DNA of 46,988 bases from Gluconacetobacter liquefaciens (GCF_003350405.1 NZ_QQAW01000017.1:1-46988), one strand, 5' to 3'. Shown: positions 31,556-41,265, counted from the stretch's first letter. Translations and numbers: made by a program. The notes: generated by a model from the letters alone, not told the origin.

Positions 31556-32491
31556 ATGGCCCCCTCGTCGTCCCGTTTCGTCATCTACGCGGCCCTGGGG
31601 GGAAACCTGCTGGTCGCGGTCGTCAAATTCGTTGCCGCTTTCATGACCGGCAGTGCCGCGATGCTGAGCGAGGCGATTCATTCGCTGATCGATACCGGCA
31701 ACCAGATGCTGCTGCTGGTGGGGCTGCGCCGCGCCGCGCGGCCGGCCACCGCCCTGCATCCGTTCGGCTACGGGCTGGAACTGTATTTCTGGACCTTCGT
31801 GGTGGCGCTGCTGATCTTCGGCCTGGGGGCCGGTGTGTCGGTGATCGAGGGGGTGAGCCGTATCCGCCATCCTCAGCCGGTGGATCATGTCGTCGTCAAT
31901 TACATCGTGCTGGCGCTGGCTATCCTGTTCGAAGGCTCGGTGTGGCTGACGGCGCTGCGGGCGTTCCGCCGCAACGGCAAGGGCCGGCGGGGCTGGCTGG
32001 AGGCCGTGCGCCATAGCAAGGACCCGACCGTCTTTACCGTGCTGTTCGAGGATACGGCGGCGCTGTGTGGTCTTGGTGTGGCGCTGCTGGGCAATATCCT
32101 GGCGGAAACGCTGGATCTGCCGATGCTCGATGGTGTGGCTTCGATCCTGATCGGCGTGATCCTGACCGTGACCGCCGCCTTTCTTGCGCGGGAGACCCAG
32201 TCCCTGCTGACCGGCGAGGGCATGGCGGTGGAATCCCAGGCCAAGGTTCGGGTATTGGCCCTGCGTGAACCCGGCGTGCTGGGGCTGAACGAAATGCGCT
32301 CGATGCATTTCGGCCCGTCGGACGTGCTGGTGGCGTTGAGCCTGGATTTCGATAACGGGTTGAGCGCCGGGCAGGTGGAGCAGACGGTTTCGCGGATCGA
32401 GGAACAGATCCGGGCTGCCGTGCCGGAAGTGACGCATGTGTTCATCGAGGCACAGGATGCCTCGGCGCGGTTGGCGAAGGGGCGGCAGTAG
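31556..32491 (+). CDS. Cation diffusion facilitator family metal transporter
   Basis: This 311-residue protein has six helices and a C-terminal cytoplasmic domain (about 215-300). Metal-site residues of helix 2 (SEAIHSLIDTGNQ, about 38-50) and helix 5 (VLFEDTAALCGLG, about 162-174) are present but differ from the zinc type (HxxxD), matching the CDF subgroup with EAIHSLVDTGNQ. It probably exports a divalent metal using proton exchange; the metal is not predictable. GGAG precedes ATG 31556. It is divergent from the nitrilase gene, and repeat copy B follows its stop. Confidence 0.88.
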   Translation: MAPSSSRFVIYAALGGNLLVAVVKFVAAFMTGSAAMLSEAIHSLIDTGNQMLLLVGLRRAARPATALHPFGYGLELYFWTFVVALLIFGLGAGVSVIEGVSRIRHPQPVDHVVVNYIVLALAILFEGSVWLTALRAFRRNGKGRRGWLEAVRHSKDPTVFTVLFEDTAALCGLGVALLGNILAETLDLPMLDGVASILIGVILTVTAAFLARETQSLLTGEGMAVESQAKVRVLALREPGVLGLNEMRSMHFGPSDVLVALSLDFDNGLSAGQVEQTVSRIEEQIRAAVPEVTHVFIEAQDASARLAKGRQ

Positions 32492-32495
32492 GTTC

Positions 32496-32616
32496 TATTC
32501 TTTTTTGAAAAAAAGAACCAAAAAACTTTGATTCGTTCAGGCGTTTTGTGCTGGGGACGCACGATGACCCTGAGCGGATAAAAGTCTTTTTGCTTCTTTT
32601 TCTTCAGAAAAAGAAG
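32496..32616 (-). repeat. Double-hairpin intergenic repeat, copy B (inverted)
   Basis: Read on the minus strand this matches copies A and C. It has CTTCTTTTTC-TGAA-GAAAAAGAAG (plus-strand 32593-32616), the core with TCATCGTG, TCCCCAG and CTGAACGAATCAAAG, and the AT hairpin TTCTTTTTT-GA-AAAAAAGAA (about 32498-32517; one base is changed at the outer end). It fills the space between the convergent ends of the CDF gene (32491) and serB (32621), where it can terminate both. Confidence 0.85.
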
Positions 32617-32620
32617 GTTC

Positions 32621-33517
32621 TTACTCCGTACCTGTGAACGCCGTCGCCGGATAGCCCTGCGCGAACAGCAGCGCCCGCAGGCTGGCATGGTCCACGCGGT
32701 TGCCGATGGCTGCGCGGACGATCGGCTTGGCGTGGAAGGCGATGCCCACCCCGGCTTCCTTCAGCATGGCCAGGTCGTTCGCGCCATCCCCCACGGCCAT
32801 GGTGGCGGCGGGTTTCAGGCGGCCCTCTTCGGCGAGGCGGCGCAGGTGGGCCAGCTTGGCGTCGGGGCCCAGGATCGGCTCGCCGACCGTGCCGGTCAGG
32901 GCGCCGCCGCTGATCTGCAGGCTGTTGGCGTGATGCTCGGCAAAGCCGCACAACGCCGCCACGCGGCCGGTGAAGAAGGTGAAGCCGCCGGATACCAGCG
33001 CGGTGCGGGCGTTATGGGCGCGCATCGTCGCCACCAGTTCGCGCGCGCCTTCGTTCAGCTTCACGTCCTTCCATGCCTTTTCCAGCAGGGTGGCGGGCAG
33101 GCCGGCCAGCAGGGCGACGCGCTCGCGCAGGGCGGCGGCGAAGTCGATCTCGCCGTTCATCGAGCGGCGGGTGATCTCGGCGATGCGCTCGCCGATGCCG
33201 GCATGGGCGGCGAGGTCGTCCAGCGTTTCGTTGGTGACGATGGTGCTGTCCATGTCCGCGACGAGAAGCCCTTTGCGTCGTCCGCGCGAACGGGTCAGAA
33301 GGACGTCGATCTGGCGTGGGCCGAAGACGGCGCGCATCGTATCCAGCGTCGGCATGCCCGAATGGGGCGCCGGGCTGGGGATGTCCACGGCCTCGCCGGG
33401 CGAGAGGATGACGGGGACGCCGCCCTTCACCATGTCCCGCGCGGCGCGGGCATCGGCGTCGGTCAGGGTCGTGGCGTCGCGGCGGGCGACGAGCGTGATT
33501 GTATGGGACAGCGACAT
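32621..33517 (-). CDS. serB: Phosphoserine phosphatase
   Basis: This 298-residue HAD-fold enzyme has the nucleophile motif D88-M-D90-S-T (VADMDSTIV). Motif II SGGFTFF (about 192-198) and motif III Lys/GDGAND (about 240-245) follow. An N-terminal extension of about 80 residues resembles the ACT-like part of long SerB proteins. It performs the last step of serine synthesis, O-phosphoserine to serine, in the cytoplasm. ATG 33517 starts 30 bases from the divergent miaA, and its 3' end abuts repeat copy B. Confidence 0.93.
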   Translation of the reverse strand: MSLSHTITLVARRDATTLTDADARAARDMVKGGVPVILSPGEAVDIPSPAPHSGMPTLDTMRAVFGPRQIDVLLTRSRGRRKGLLVADMDSTIVTNETLDDLAAHAGIGERIAEITRRSMNGEIDFAAALRERVALLAGLPATLLEKAWKDVKLNEGARELVATMRAHNARTALVSGGFTFFTGRVAALCGFAEHHANSLQISGGALTGTVGEPILGPDAKLAHLRRLAEEGRLKPAATMAVGDGANDLAMLKEAGVGIAFHAKPIVRAAIGNRVDHASLRALLFAQGYPATAFTGTE

Positions 33518-33547
33518 GACGAACAGGCGTGTGACAGGGAAGGCGGC

Positions 33548-34546
33548 ATGACGCAAGCGGTGGATCTGTCCGGGCGGCCGGTGGTGGTGATCGCGGGGCC
33601 GACCTGCTCGGGCAAATCGGCGCTGGCGTTGGCGGTGGCGCGGGCGATGGACGGCGTGATCATCAATGCGGATTCGATGCAGGTCTATCGTGACCTGCGG
33701 GTTCTGACCGCCCGGCCGTCGCCGGAGGAGGAGGCGGCCGTGCCGCACCGGCTCTACGGCGTGCTGCCCGCCGATGAGACCGGTAGCGTCGCGTGGTGGC
33801 GCGCCAGCGCGATGGCCGCGATCGAGGCGGCGTGGGAAGACGGGCGGCTGCCGGTGCTGTGCGGGGGCACCGGCATGTATATGCGCGCGCTGACCGACGG
33901 GCTGACCGATATCCCCGATGCCGGGACGGAAGCGCGGGCCGAGGCTCGGCGGCTGGTGGAGGAAGAGGGGCCGGCGGCGCTGCATGCCCGGCTGTCGGCG
34001 GTCGATCCCGAAAGCGCGGCCGCCCTGCGCCCCTCCGACAGCCAGCGCGTGGCCCGTGCGTGGGAGGTGTGGTCCGGCACCGGGCATGGCATGATCCATT
34101 GGCGCCGCACCGCGACGCTGCCGCCGCTGGCCTGCCACCGGGTGGCCGTGCGGCTGGAGCCGCCGCGCGATACCCTGCGTGCCGCCATCGCGCGGCGCTT
34201 TGATGCGATGCTGGAGGCAGGGGCGCTGGAGGAGGTGCGGGCATTGCTGACGCAGGATCTGTCCCCGGCCCTGCCGGCGATGCGGGCGCATGGCGTGCCG
34301 GAACTGGCCGCCCATCTGCGCGGGGATCTGTCGCTGGAGGAGGCCGCGAGCCGGGCGGTGCTGGCGACCGGGCGTTATACGCGGCGGCAGACGACCTGGT
34401 TTGCGCATCATAGCCTCGCCGAGGCGGCGGATACATGGGTGATCGACACGCGGATCGGCAATGATGCGCAACAAATGGAAAGGAATTGCCGCAACGTCAT
34501 TTCTTTTATTCTAAATCGGATTGACGTCGGCCGTCAGTTTCCCTAA
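33548..34546 (+). CDS. miaA: tRNA dimethylallyltransferase
   Basis: This 332-residue enzyme has a P-loop GPTCSGKS (17-24), DSMQVY (42-47), the GGTGMYMRAL segment (about 101-110) and the RYTRRQTTW C-terminal motif (about 279-287). It transfers a dimethylallyl group to A37 of tRNAs reading UNN codons. ATG 33548 lies 30 bases from the divergent serB. The open frame extends far upstream through serB only as an antisense shadow. A promoter-like pair for ilvB overlaps its 3' end. Confidence 0.94.
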   Translation: MTQAVDLSGRPVVVIAGPTCSGKSALALAVARAMDGVIINADSMQVYRDLRVLTARPSPEEEAAVPHRLYGVLPADETGSVAWWRASAMAAIEAAWEDGRLPVLCGGTGMYMRALTDGLTDIPDAGTEARAEARRLVEEEGPAALHARLSAVDPESAAALRPSDSQRVARAWEVWSGTGHGMIHWRRTATLPPLACHRVAVRLEPPRDTLRAAIARRFDAMLEAGALEEVRALLTQDLSPALPAMRAHGVPELAAHLRGDLSLEEAASRAVLATGRYTRRQTTWFAHHSLAEAADTWVIDTRIGNDAQQMERNCRNVISFILNRIDVGRQFP

Positions 34547-34549
34547 ACC
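34521..34549 (+). promoter_or_regulatory. Possible promoter of ilvBNC
   Basis: TTGACG (34521-34526) and TAAACC (34544-34549) are separated by 17 bases, with the -35 box inside the miaA 3' end. The -35 fits well, the -10 only moderately. A strong GGAGGAG site then precedes the ilvB ATG. No leader peptide or attenuator was recognised. Confidence 0.35.
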
Positions 34550-34616
34550 CAGCCGACATTCCGTCCGGAGGGGCCTGTGGTCCCGCATCAAACACGCCGG
34601 ATGGAGGAGCAGGGAC

Positions 34617-36443
34617 ATGAACGCGACACCCAACCTGAACGACCTGAAGCCGAACACGCATGCCCATGGAGCGGATGTCGTCCTCTCCGGTGCCGAGGTC
34701 CTGCTTCGCGTTCTCGTCGATCAGGGGGTCGATGTCATTTTCGGCTATCCGGGCGGCGCGGTGCTGCCCATTTACGACGCGCTGTTCAGGCAGAATGCGG
34801 TGCGCCACATTCTGGTGCGGCACGAGCAGGCGGCGGTGCACGCGGCCGAGGCTTATGCGCGCTCGACCGGCAAGGTCGGCGTGGTGCTGGTGACCAGCGG
34901 CCCCGGTGCGACCAATGCCGTGACCGGGCTGGTCGATGCGCTGATGGATTCCATTCCGGTGGTGTGCTTCACCGGGCAGGTGGGCGTGCCGCTGATCGGT
35001 ACCGATGCGTTCCAGGAGGCCGACACCACGGGCATCACCCGTCAGGCCACCAAGCATAATTACCTGGTGAAGAACCCCGCCGACCTGGCCCGCGTGGCGC
35101 ACGAGGCCTTTCACATCGCCCGCAGCGGTCGCCCCGGCCCGGTAGTGGTGGACCTGCCCAAGAATATTTCGGTGGGGCCGGCGCCCTATGTCCCGGCATC
35201 GCGCGCGCCGCATCCGTCCTATCGCCCGCAGAGCGAGCCGGAGCGCGAGGCGGTGGTGCGTGCCGTCGCGGCGATGAAGCGCGCGCGCCGGCCGCTGTTC
35301 TATACCGGTGGAGGCGTCATCAATGCCGGCCCGCAGGCCTGCGAGGCGCTGGGCCGGCTGCTGCGCAAGACAGGCTTCCCCTGCACCTCGACCCTGATGG
35401 GGCTGGGTTGTTATCCGACGACCGACCGGCAGTTCCTGGGCATGCTGGGCATGCATGGGACGTACGAGGCCAATCTGGCCACCCATGGCTGCGACGTGCT
35501 GGTCGCGCTGGGGGCGCGCTTCGACGACCGGGTGACCGGCCGGCTGGATGCGTTCTCGCCGGGATCGTTCAAGATCCATGCCGATATCGAGCCCTCGCAG
35601 ATCAACAAGATCGTGCAGGTCGATGTGCCGATCGTCGGTGACGCCGGCCGTGTGATCGAGATGATGCTGGAGGAATGGGACCGGCAGGACGGCGCATCCG
35701 ATCCGGCGGCGCTGGCGCAGTGGTGGCAGCAGATCGAGGCATGGCGCGGTATCCGCAGCCTGCATTTCGACCAGGACATGACGCCGTCGGCGATCATCCG
35801 GCCGCAGCACGCCGTCCGCCGGCTGTACGAACTGGCGATGGAAACAGGGCGCGACACGTTCGTCTCGACCGAGGTGGGCCAGCATCAGATGTGGGCCGCG
35901 CAGCATTTCCAGTTCGACCGGCCCAACCGCTGGCTGACCTCGGGCGGGCTGGGTACCATGGGCTACGGCCTGCCGGCGGCCGTGGGCGCGCAGATCGCGC
36001 ATCCCGACGCGCTGGTGATCGACATCGCGGGCGAGGCCTCGACCCTGATGAACATCCAGGAACTGGGCACCATCGCGCAGTATCGCCTGCCGGTGAAGAT
36101 TTTCATCCTGAACAACCAGTATATGGGCATGGTCCGCCAGTGGCAGGAACTGCTGCATGGCTCGCGCTATTCCGAAAGCTACAGCGCTGCCCTGCCGGAT
36201 TTCATCCGCCTGGCCGAGAGCTTCCATGCCAAGGGCATGCGCGCGACCTGCGTGGGCGAACTGGACGACGTGATCCGCGCCATGCTGGCCGAGCCCGGTG
36301 CGGTAGTGGCCGATATCTGCGTGGCACAGGACGAGAACTGCTACCCCATGATCCCGTCCGGCGCGGCCCATAATCAGATGCTTCTGGGCCCGGAGCAGGA
36401 AGGTGAAGTCAAGGTCAGCGCCGAGGGCCGCATGCTGGTCTGA
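34617..36443 (+). CDS. ilvB: Acetolactate synthase, large (catalytic) subunit
   Basis: This 608-residue thiamine-diphosphate enzyme condenses pyruvate (or pyruvate plus 2-oxobutyrate), the first common step of valine, leucine and isoleucine synthesis. Visible marks are FGYPGGAVLPIYDAL with the catalytic Glu in RHEQAAVHAAEAYAR (about 64-78), the FAD domain in the middle, and the C-terminal cofactor region AGEASTLMNIQEL...LNNQYMGMVRQW. The cofactor motif has GEA where many homologues have GDG/GDA. GGAGGAG precedes ATG 34617. It is followed by ilvN and ilvC. Confidence 0.95.
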   Translation: MNATPNLNDLKPNTHAHGADVVLSGAEVLLRVLVDQGVDVIFGYPGGAVLPIYDALFRQNAVRHILVRHEQAAVHAAEAYARSTGKVGVVLVTSGPGATNAVTGLVDALMDSIPVVCFTGQVGVPLIGTDAFQEADTTGITRQATKHNYLVKNPADLARVAHEAFHIARSGRPGPVVVDLPKNISVGPAPYVPASRAPHPSYRPQSEPEREAVVRAVAAMKRARRPLFYTGGGVINAGPQACEALGRLLRKTGFPCTSTLMGLGCYPTTDRQFLGMLGMHGTYEANLATHGCDVLVALGARFDDRVTGRLDAFSPGSFKIHADIEPSQINKIVQVDVPIVGDAGRVIEMMLEEWDRQDGASDPAALAQWWQQIEAWRGIRSLHFDQDMTPSAIIRPQHAVRRLYELAMETGRDTFVSTEVGQHQMWAAQHFQFDRPNRWLTSGGLGTMGYGLPAAVGAQIAHPDALVIDIAGEASTLMNIQELGTIAQYRLPVKIFILNNQYMGMVRQWQELLHGSRYSESYSAALPDFIRLAESFHAKGMRATCVGELDDVIRAMLAEPGAVVADICVAQDENCYPMIPSGAAHNQMLLGPEQEGEVKVSAEGRMLV

Positions 36444-36493
36444 TCCGACGCATCCTCGCCCCCGGCCCATGCGGCCGCTTCCTTTTATATATA

Positions 36494-36520
36494 CCGGCAG
36501 CGGGGTTCGCCCCGTGCCGG
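36494..36520 (+). promoter_or_regulatory. Strong TTCG-loop hairpin between ilvB and ilvN
   Basis: The stem is CCGGCA-G-CGGGG with CCCCGTGCCGG, closed by a TTCG tetraloop and carrying one bulged G. There is no T run after it, so it is not a terminator. It may stabilise or process the ilv mRNA, or set the ratio of the two subunits. The preceding TTTATATATAC could be a -10-like stretch. Confidence 0.5.
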
Positions 36521-36542
36521 ATTCTGTTCGGGAATTCTCATC

Positions 36543-37058
36543 ATGACCATGCAGGACGAGACGATTGTCTCCGCGGTCATCTCCATTCTGGTGGAAAACG
36601 AAAGCGGCGTGCTGGCGCGCGTGATCGGGCTGTTTTCTGGGCGCGGCTACAATATCGAAAGCCTGACCGTGGCACCGGTCGAGCAGTCGCGCCACCAGTC
36701 GCGCATCAATATCGTGACGTCGGGCACGCCGCAGGTGATCGAGCAGATCAAGGCCCAGGTGGGCCGGCTGGTGCCGGTCTATCGCGTGGCCAACCTGACG
36801 CAGGTGGGGCCGCATGTCGCGCGTGAAATGGCGCTGGTGAAGGTCGTCTCCAGCGGCGAGGCCCGGACCGAGGCCCTGCGCATTGCCGAGGCCTTCCGCG
36901 CCCGCGCGGTGGATACCACCGCCACATCCTTCGTCTTCGAGCTGACCGGTGCGACCGAGAAGCTCGATTCGTTCATCGACCTGATGCGTCCGCTCGGCCT
37001 GGCCGAAGTCTCCCGCACGGGCGTGGCCGCGATCATCCGGGGCCCCCGGACGATCTGA
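36543..37058 (+). CDS. ilvN: Acetolactate synthase, small (regulatory) subunit
   Basis: This 171-residue protein has the N-terminal ACT domain with VENESGVLARVIGLFSGRGYNIESLTVAP (about 16-45), where valine binds and inhibits the enzyme, and a C-terminal dimerisation domain. The length fits IlvN/IlvH proteins. ATG 36543 or 36549 (MQDE) could be the start. It lies 99 bases after ilvB and 42 bases before ilvC in the same direction. Confidence 0.95.
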   Translation: MTMQDETIVSAVISILVENESGVLARVIGLFSGRGYNIESLTVAPVEQSRHQSRINIVTSGTPQVIEQIKAQVGRLVPVYRVANLTQVGPHVAREMALVKVVSSGEARTEALRIAEAFRARAVDTTATSFVFELTGATEKLDSFIDLMRPLGLAEVSRTGVAAIIRGPRTI

Positions 37059-38120
<1,062 letters not shown>

Positions 38121-38130
38121 TTACGCGACC

Positions 38131-38166
38131 GGCCGGGCGGGCGATTGTGCCCGCCCGGCCGTGTGT
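38131..38166 (+). terminator. Terminator of the ilv operon
   Basis: GGCCGGGCGGGC-GATTGT-GCCCGCCCGGCC (38131-38160) is a perfect 12-base-pair stem starting ten bases after the ilvC stop. It is followed by GTGTGT and the T-rich left arm of repeat copy C, which would serve as a second terminator. Confidence 0.8.
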
Positions 38167-38285
38167 CTTCTTTTTCTGAAGAAAAAGAAGCAAAAAGACT
38201 TCTGTCTGTTCGAGGCTATCGTGTGCCCCAGCGCAAGACGCCTGAACGAATCAAAGTTTTTTGGTTCTTTTTTTCAAAAAAGAAC
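38167..38285 (+). repeat. Double-hairpin intergenic repeat, copy C
   Basis: The left hairpin CTTCTTTTTC-TGAA-GAAAAAGAAG (38167-38190) is identical to copy A. The core contains TATCGTGTG, CCCCAGCG and CCTGAACGAATCAAAGTTTTTTGG, and the right hairpin is GTTCTTTTTT-TC-AAAAAAGAAC (38264-38285). It lies between the convergent ends of ilvC and the AraC-type regulator gene. Confidence 0.85.
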
Positions 38286-38299
38286 AGAAGCCCTGGCAT

Positions 38300-39115
38300 C
38301 TACCGAGACTGAGCCGCCAGATGCCGTTTCCGGAACCGCGCAGGTCCTTCCCCGGCGGTCTGGGCAAAGGCTTTCGCGAAGGCGCTGAGCGAAGCATAGC
38401 CGACATCGGCCGCGACGTCGGTGACGCGTCGGCCCTGGATCAGCAGCCCCATCGCCATCTGAATCCGCGCCTGTCCCAGCCACGTCTGCCATGTCAGGCC
38501 GGTTTCGCGCATGAACAGGCGGCGGAAACTGCGTTCGGACAAGGCGGCATGGTCGATGGCACCCGACTGGGTCGCGCCGGCAAGATCGGCCAGTGCGTAA
38601 TCCATGGCGCGACGGAGGGAGGGATGGGTAGTGCTGGGCAGAAACAGCTTCAGTTCCTGCTCCAGCCACTCGCCGCATAACCGGGCGAGCACGTGCAGGA
38701 AGCTGTCGGCGAGGGGATCGGTCTCGCTGGCACCGCGTTCCCAGCGCGTCGCATACAGGATCATTTCGCGCATCAGCGGGTTCGCGACCAGGATGCGCAC
38801 ATGGGACGATGTGTCGGTGACGGAATCTGGCGAGAAATACAGCGAAGCGCCGTGATTGTCGCTGACCAGGGAGCGGTGGCGCGTGCCGGCCGGTATCCAT
38901 GCCGCGCGTCCCTGCGGAAGAATATGGCGCCCCTGTTCGGTTTCGATCTGCGCGGGGCCGGCCGCCGCGTAGATCAGTTGATGGTACGGGTGCGCGTGCC
39001 AGTCATAGAGGACATTGCGGGCGGCATAGCGAAAGGCGAACCCGATGCCGGTCGGCCGGTCGAGGCCATGGCTGCGGAGAATGGCGTGGGTTTCTTCGTC
39101 GTCGAGGATGCGCAT
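38300..39115 (-). CDS. AraC-family transcriptional regulator with cupin sensor
   Basis: The protein has about 271 residues. The N-terminal cupin-like domain (about 30-110; WHAHPYHQLIYAAAG, PQGRAAWIPAGTRH) probably binds a small ligand. The C-terminal part has two helix-turn-helix units (about 190-265; FRRLFMRETGLTWQTW and VTDVAADVGYASLSAFAKAF). ATG 39115 is chosen; ATG 39124 adds three residues. It is divergent from the methyltransferase gene 87 bases away, which is the most likely target. The ligand is unknown. Confidence 0.9.
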   Translation of the reverse strand: MRILDDEETHAILRSHGLDRPTGIGFAFRYAARNVLYDWHAHPYHQLIYAAAGPAQIETEQGRHILPQGRAAWIPAGTRHRSLVSDNHGASLYFSPDSVTDTSSHVRILVANPLMREMILYATRWERGASETDPLADSFLHVLARLCGEWLEQELKLFLPSTTHPSLRRAMDYALADLAGATQSGAIDHAALSERSFRRLFMRETGLTWQTWLGQARIQMAMGLLIQGRRVTDVAADVGYASLSAFAKAFAQTAGEGPARFRKRHLAAQSR

Positions 39116-39202
39116 GGCCGGCATTCGTTCATTTATGACCGAAGAGCGTTAGCCGGTCAGGCAGTCTCCTGGCTATCTCCTTGGGCGACCGATGAGGATG
39201 AG

Positions 39203-39976
39203 ATGACCGATATCACGCATAACCAGCGCATCGTCAGCCAGTTTACCCGGTGGGCGAAGCCGTTTGCCGAATTGCCCATCCATGCCGAGGCCGATGCCAT
39301 GGCGCGCACCCTTGCCGCGTGTGCCCTGAAGCCGGACCTCTCGGTTCTCGATGTCGCCTGTGGCCCCGGCATTCTGGCATGCGCGATGGCGGGGCAGGTG
39401 CGCCATGTTACCGGCATCGATATCACGCCTGCCATGATCGCACAGGCGCAGGTGCGGCAAACCGCGTACGGGCTGGCGAATGTGGCGTGGCGGATCGGCG
39501 ATGCGACCGCGTTGCCGTTTCCCGATGCCAGTTTCGACCGGGTGACGACACGCTACAGTTTCCATCATATGCCGGACCCGGCTGGGGTGCTGGCGGAGAT
39601 GGCGCGCGTGTGCCGTCCCGGTGGACGGATCATCGTCATCGATGCGACCCCGTCACCCGAGACGCAGCATGCCTATGACGAGATGGAGCGGCTGCGGGAC
39701 CCGTCTCATACCAGTGCCCTGACGCTGGATGAATTGCGACGGATCGGGCGCGCGGCGGGGCTGGAGGAGATGACGGTCGATGGATACCGTCTGGAAGCGC
39801 AGCTCGATACGCTGGCAGAGTCACGGGATATGCCGGCTCTGGCGGCCTTGTTCGAGGCGGATATCGCAGGCGGGCGGGATCGCCTCGGTGTGGGGGCATG
39901 GCATGGTGCGACGGGGCTCCGGTTTTATTTTCCGGTGTCGATCGTCGCGTGGGACTGTGTGAAAGGAACCGCCTAA
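39203..39976 (+). CDS. SAM-dependent methyltransferase (class I)
   Basis: This 257-residue protein has motif I VLDVACGPGILAC (about 47-59), GIDITPAMIAQA, a DATALPFPDASFD stretch, SFHHMPDPAGVLAEMARVCRPGGRIIVID (post motif I-III, about 117-145), and a C-terminal substrate domain. It resembles UbiE/Coq5-like small-molecule methylases; the substrate is unknown. GAGGATGAG precedes ATG 39203. Its stop overlaps the next gene start by one base (TAATG). Confidence 0.88.
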   Translation: MTDITHNQRIVSQFTRWAKPFAELPIHAEADAMARTLAACALKPDLSVLDVACGPGILACAMAGQVRHVTGIDITPAMIAQAQVRQTAYGLANVAWRIGDATALPFPDASFDRVTTRYSFHHMPDPAGVLAEMARVCRPGGRIIVIDATPSPETQHAYDEMERLRDPSHTSALTLDELRRIGRAAGLEEMTVDGYRLEAQLDTLAESRDMPALAALFEADIAGGRDRLGVGAWHGATGLRFYFPVSIVAWDCVKGTA

Positions 39977-40536
39977 TGCAGACTGTCAGCACGCGATGGG
40001 CGAGCGAGGCCGATCTTCCGGCTTTGGAAACATTGATTGCGCTGGCGATCGGGACCTTGCAGGCGGCGTTTCTCTCGCCCGAACAGGTTGCGGCCAGCCG
40101 CGCGATCATGGGGCTGGATACCCAGCTTGTCGCGGACGGCACTTATCTGGTGGCTGAACGGGACGGCGAAATCGTGGGATGCGGCGGCTGGAGCCGGCGC
40201 GCGACGCTGTATGGCGGCGATCACAGCACCAGCCTGCGTGACCCCAGGCTTCTCGACCCCGCGCGTGATCCCGCGAAGATCCGGGCGATGTATACCCACC
40301 CGCGTTATGCACGGCAGGGAATCGGTCGGGTGATTCTCGCCGGATGCGAACAGGCTGCCCGCGCCGAGGGGTTTTCCGCGGTGGAGCTGATGGCGACGTT
40401 GAGCGGTCAGCCGCTTTATGCCGCCAGCGGGTATGAGCCCGTCGAGACGGTCGAAGCGAATGTGAACGGCATTATGGTGCCGCTGGTGCGGATGCGCAGG
40501 CTGTTCGGCTTTCGTGCGGCGGGAGAGTGGGCATAA
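39976..40536 (+). CDS. GNAT-family N-acetyltransferase
   Basis: This 186-residue protein has a GNAT fold with motif A at HPRYARQGIGRVILAGCEQAA (acetyl-CoA pyrophosphate loop Q/RxxGxG/A, about 109-127) and the later YAASGYEPVET strand. The substrate is not predictable; small molecules or amines are usual. It is translationally coupled to the methyltransferase (TAATG) and lies 33 bases before the FAH gene. Confidence 0.87.
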   Translation: MQTVSTRWASEADLPALETLIALAIGTLQAAFLSPEQVAASRAIMGLDTQLVADGTYLVAERDGEIVGCGGWSRRATLYGGDHSTSLRDPRLLDPARDPAKIRAMYTHPRYARQGIGRVILAGCEQAARAEGFSAVELMATLSGQPLYAASGYEPVETVEANVNGIMVPLVRMRRLFGFRAAGEWA

Positions 40537-40569
40537 GGTCGGGCAGGTTCAGCAGCAAGGACACCGACC

Positions 40570-41265
40570 ATGACCGAGTACGTCATCCCGCAGCCGCCGC
40601 AGCCCAGTCTGGCGGTCACGGGGACCGAGGCCCGTTTCCCGGTGCGCCGGATCTGGTGCGTCGGGCAGAATTATGCCGAGCATGCGCGCGAGATGGGGGG
40701 CGATCCGGATCGTGCGCCGCCGTTCTTCTTCGCCAAGCCGGGCGATGCCGTCGTTCCCGGCGGCGGGGCGCTGCCGTTTCCGGTCAAGACCGCCAATCTG
40801 CATTATGAAGTCGAACTGGTGGTGGCGATCGGCACCGGCGGGCGGGATATCCCGGCGGATCAGGCATTGTCGCATGTCTATGGCTATGCGCTGGGCCTGG
40901 ACATGACGCGCCGCGATCTTCAGGCGGCGGCCAAGAAGGCCGGCCGGCCCTGGGCACTGGCCAAGGGGTTCGACCAGTCCTGTCCGATCGGGCCGGTGGC
41001 GCCCGTGACCACCATCGGCCATCCGGAGCGCGGGCCGATCGCGCTGTCGGTGAACGGCGAAATTCGCCAGCAGGGCGATGTGTCGGACATGATCTGGCCG
41101 GTCGCCGATATCATCTCGCAGCTCAGTGCCTTCGTCGCGCTGGCGCCGGGGGACCTGATCATGACCGGTACGCCGGCGGGTGTCGGCCCGGTGCAGCCGG
41201 GGGATGTGCTGCATGCAAGGTGCGTCGGGGCCGGTACGCTGGATGTGACCTACGAGTCCGCCTGA
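40570..41265 (+). CDS. Fumarylacetoacetate hydrolase-family protein
   Basis: This 231-residue protein starts its catalytic domain with IWCVGQNYAEHA (about 27-39). Metal ligands are in LHYEVELVVAIG (about 77-88) and LGLDMTRRD (about 109-117). The C-terminal GDLIMTGTPAGVGPVQPGD loop is typical. Members include fumarylpyruvate hydrolase and acylpyruvases. A role in aromatic or 3-oxo-acid breakdown is likely but not specific. AAGGA lies nine bases before ATG 40570. The 3' end overlaps the LysR gene tail-to-tail by 16 bases. Confidence 0.9.
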   Translation: MTEYVIPQPPQPSLAVTGTEARFPVRRIWCVGQNYAEHAREMGGDPDRAPPFFFAKPGDAVVPGGGALPFPVKTANLHYEVELVVAIGTGGRDIPADQALSHVYGYALGLDMTRRDLQAAAKKAGRPWALAKGFDQSCPIGPVAPVTTIGHPERGPIALSVNGEIRQQGDVSDMIWPVADIISQLSAFVALAPGDLIMTGTPAGVGPVQPGDVLHARCVGAGTLDVTYESA

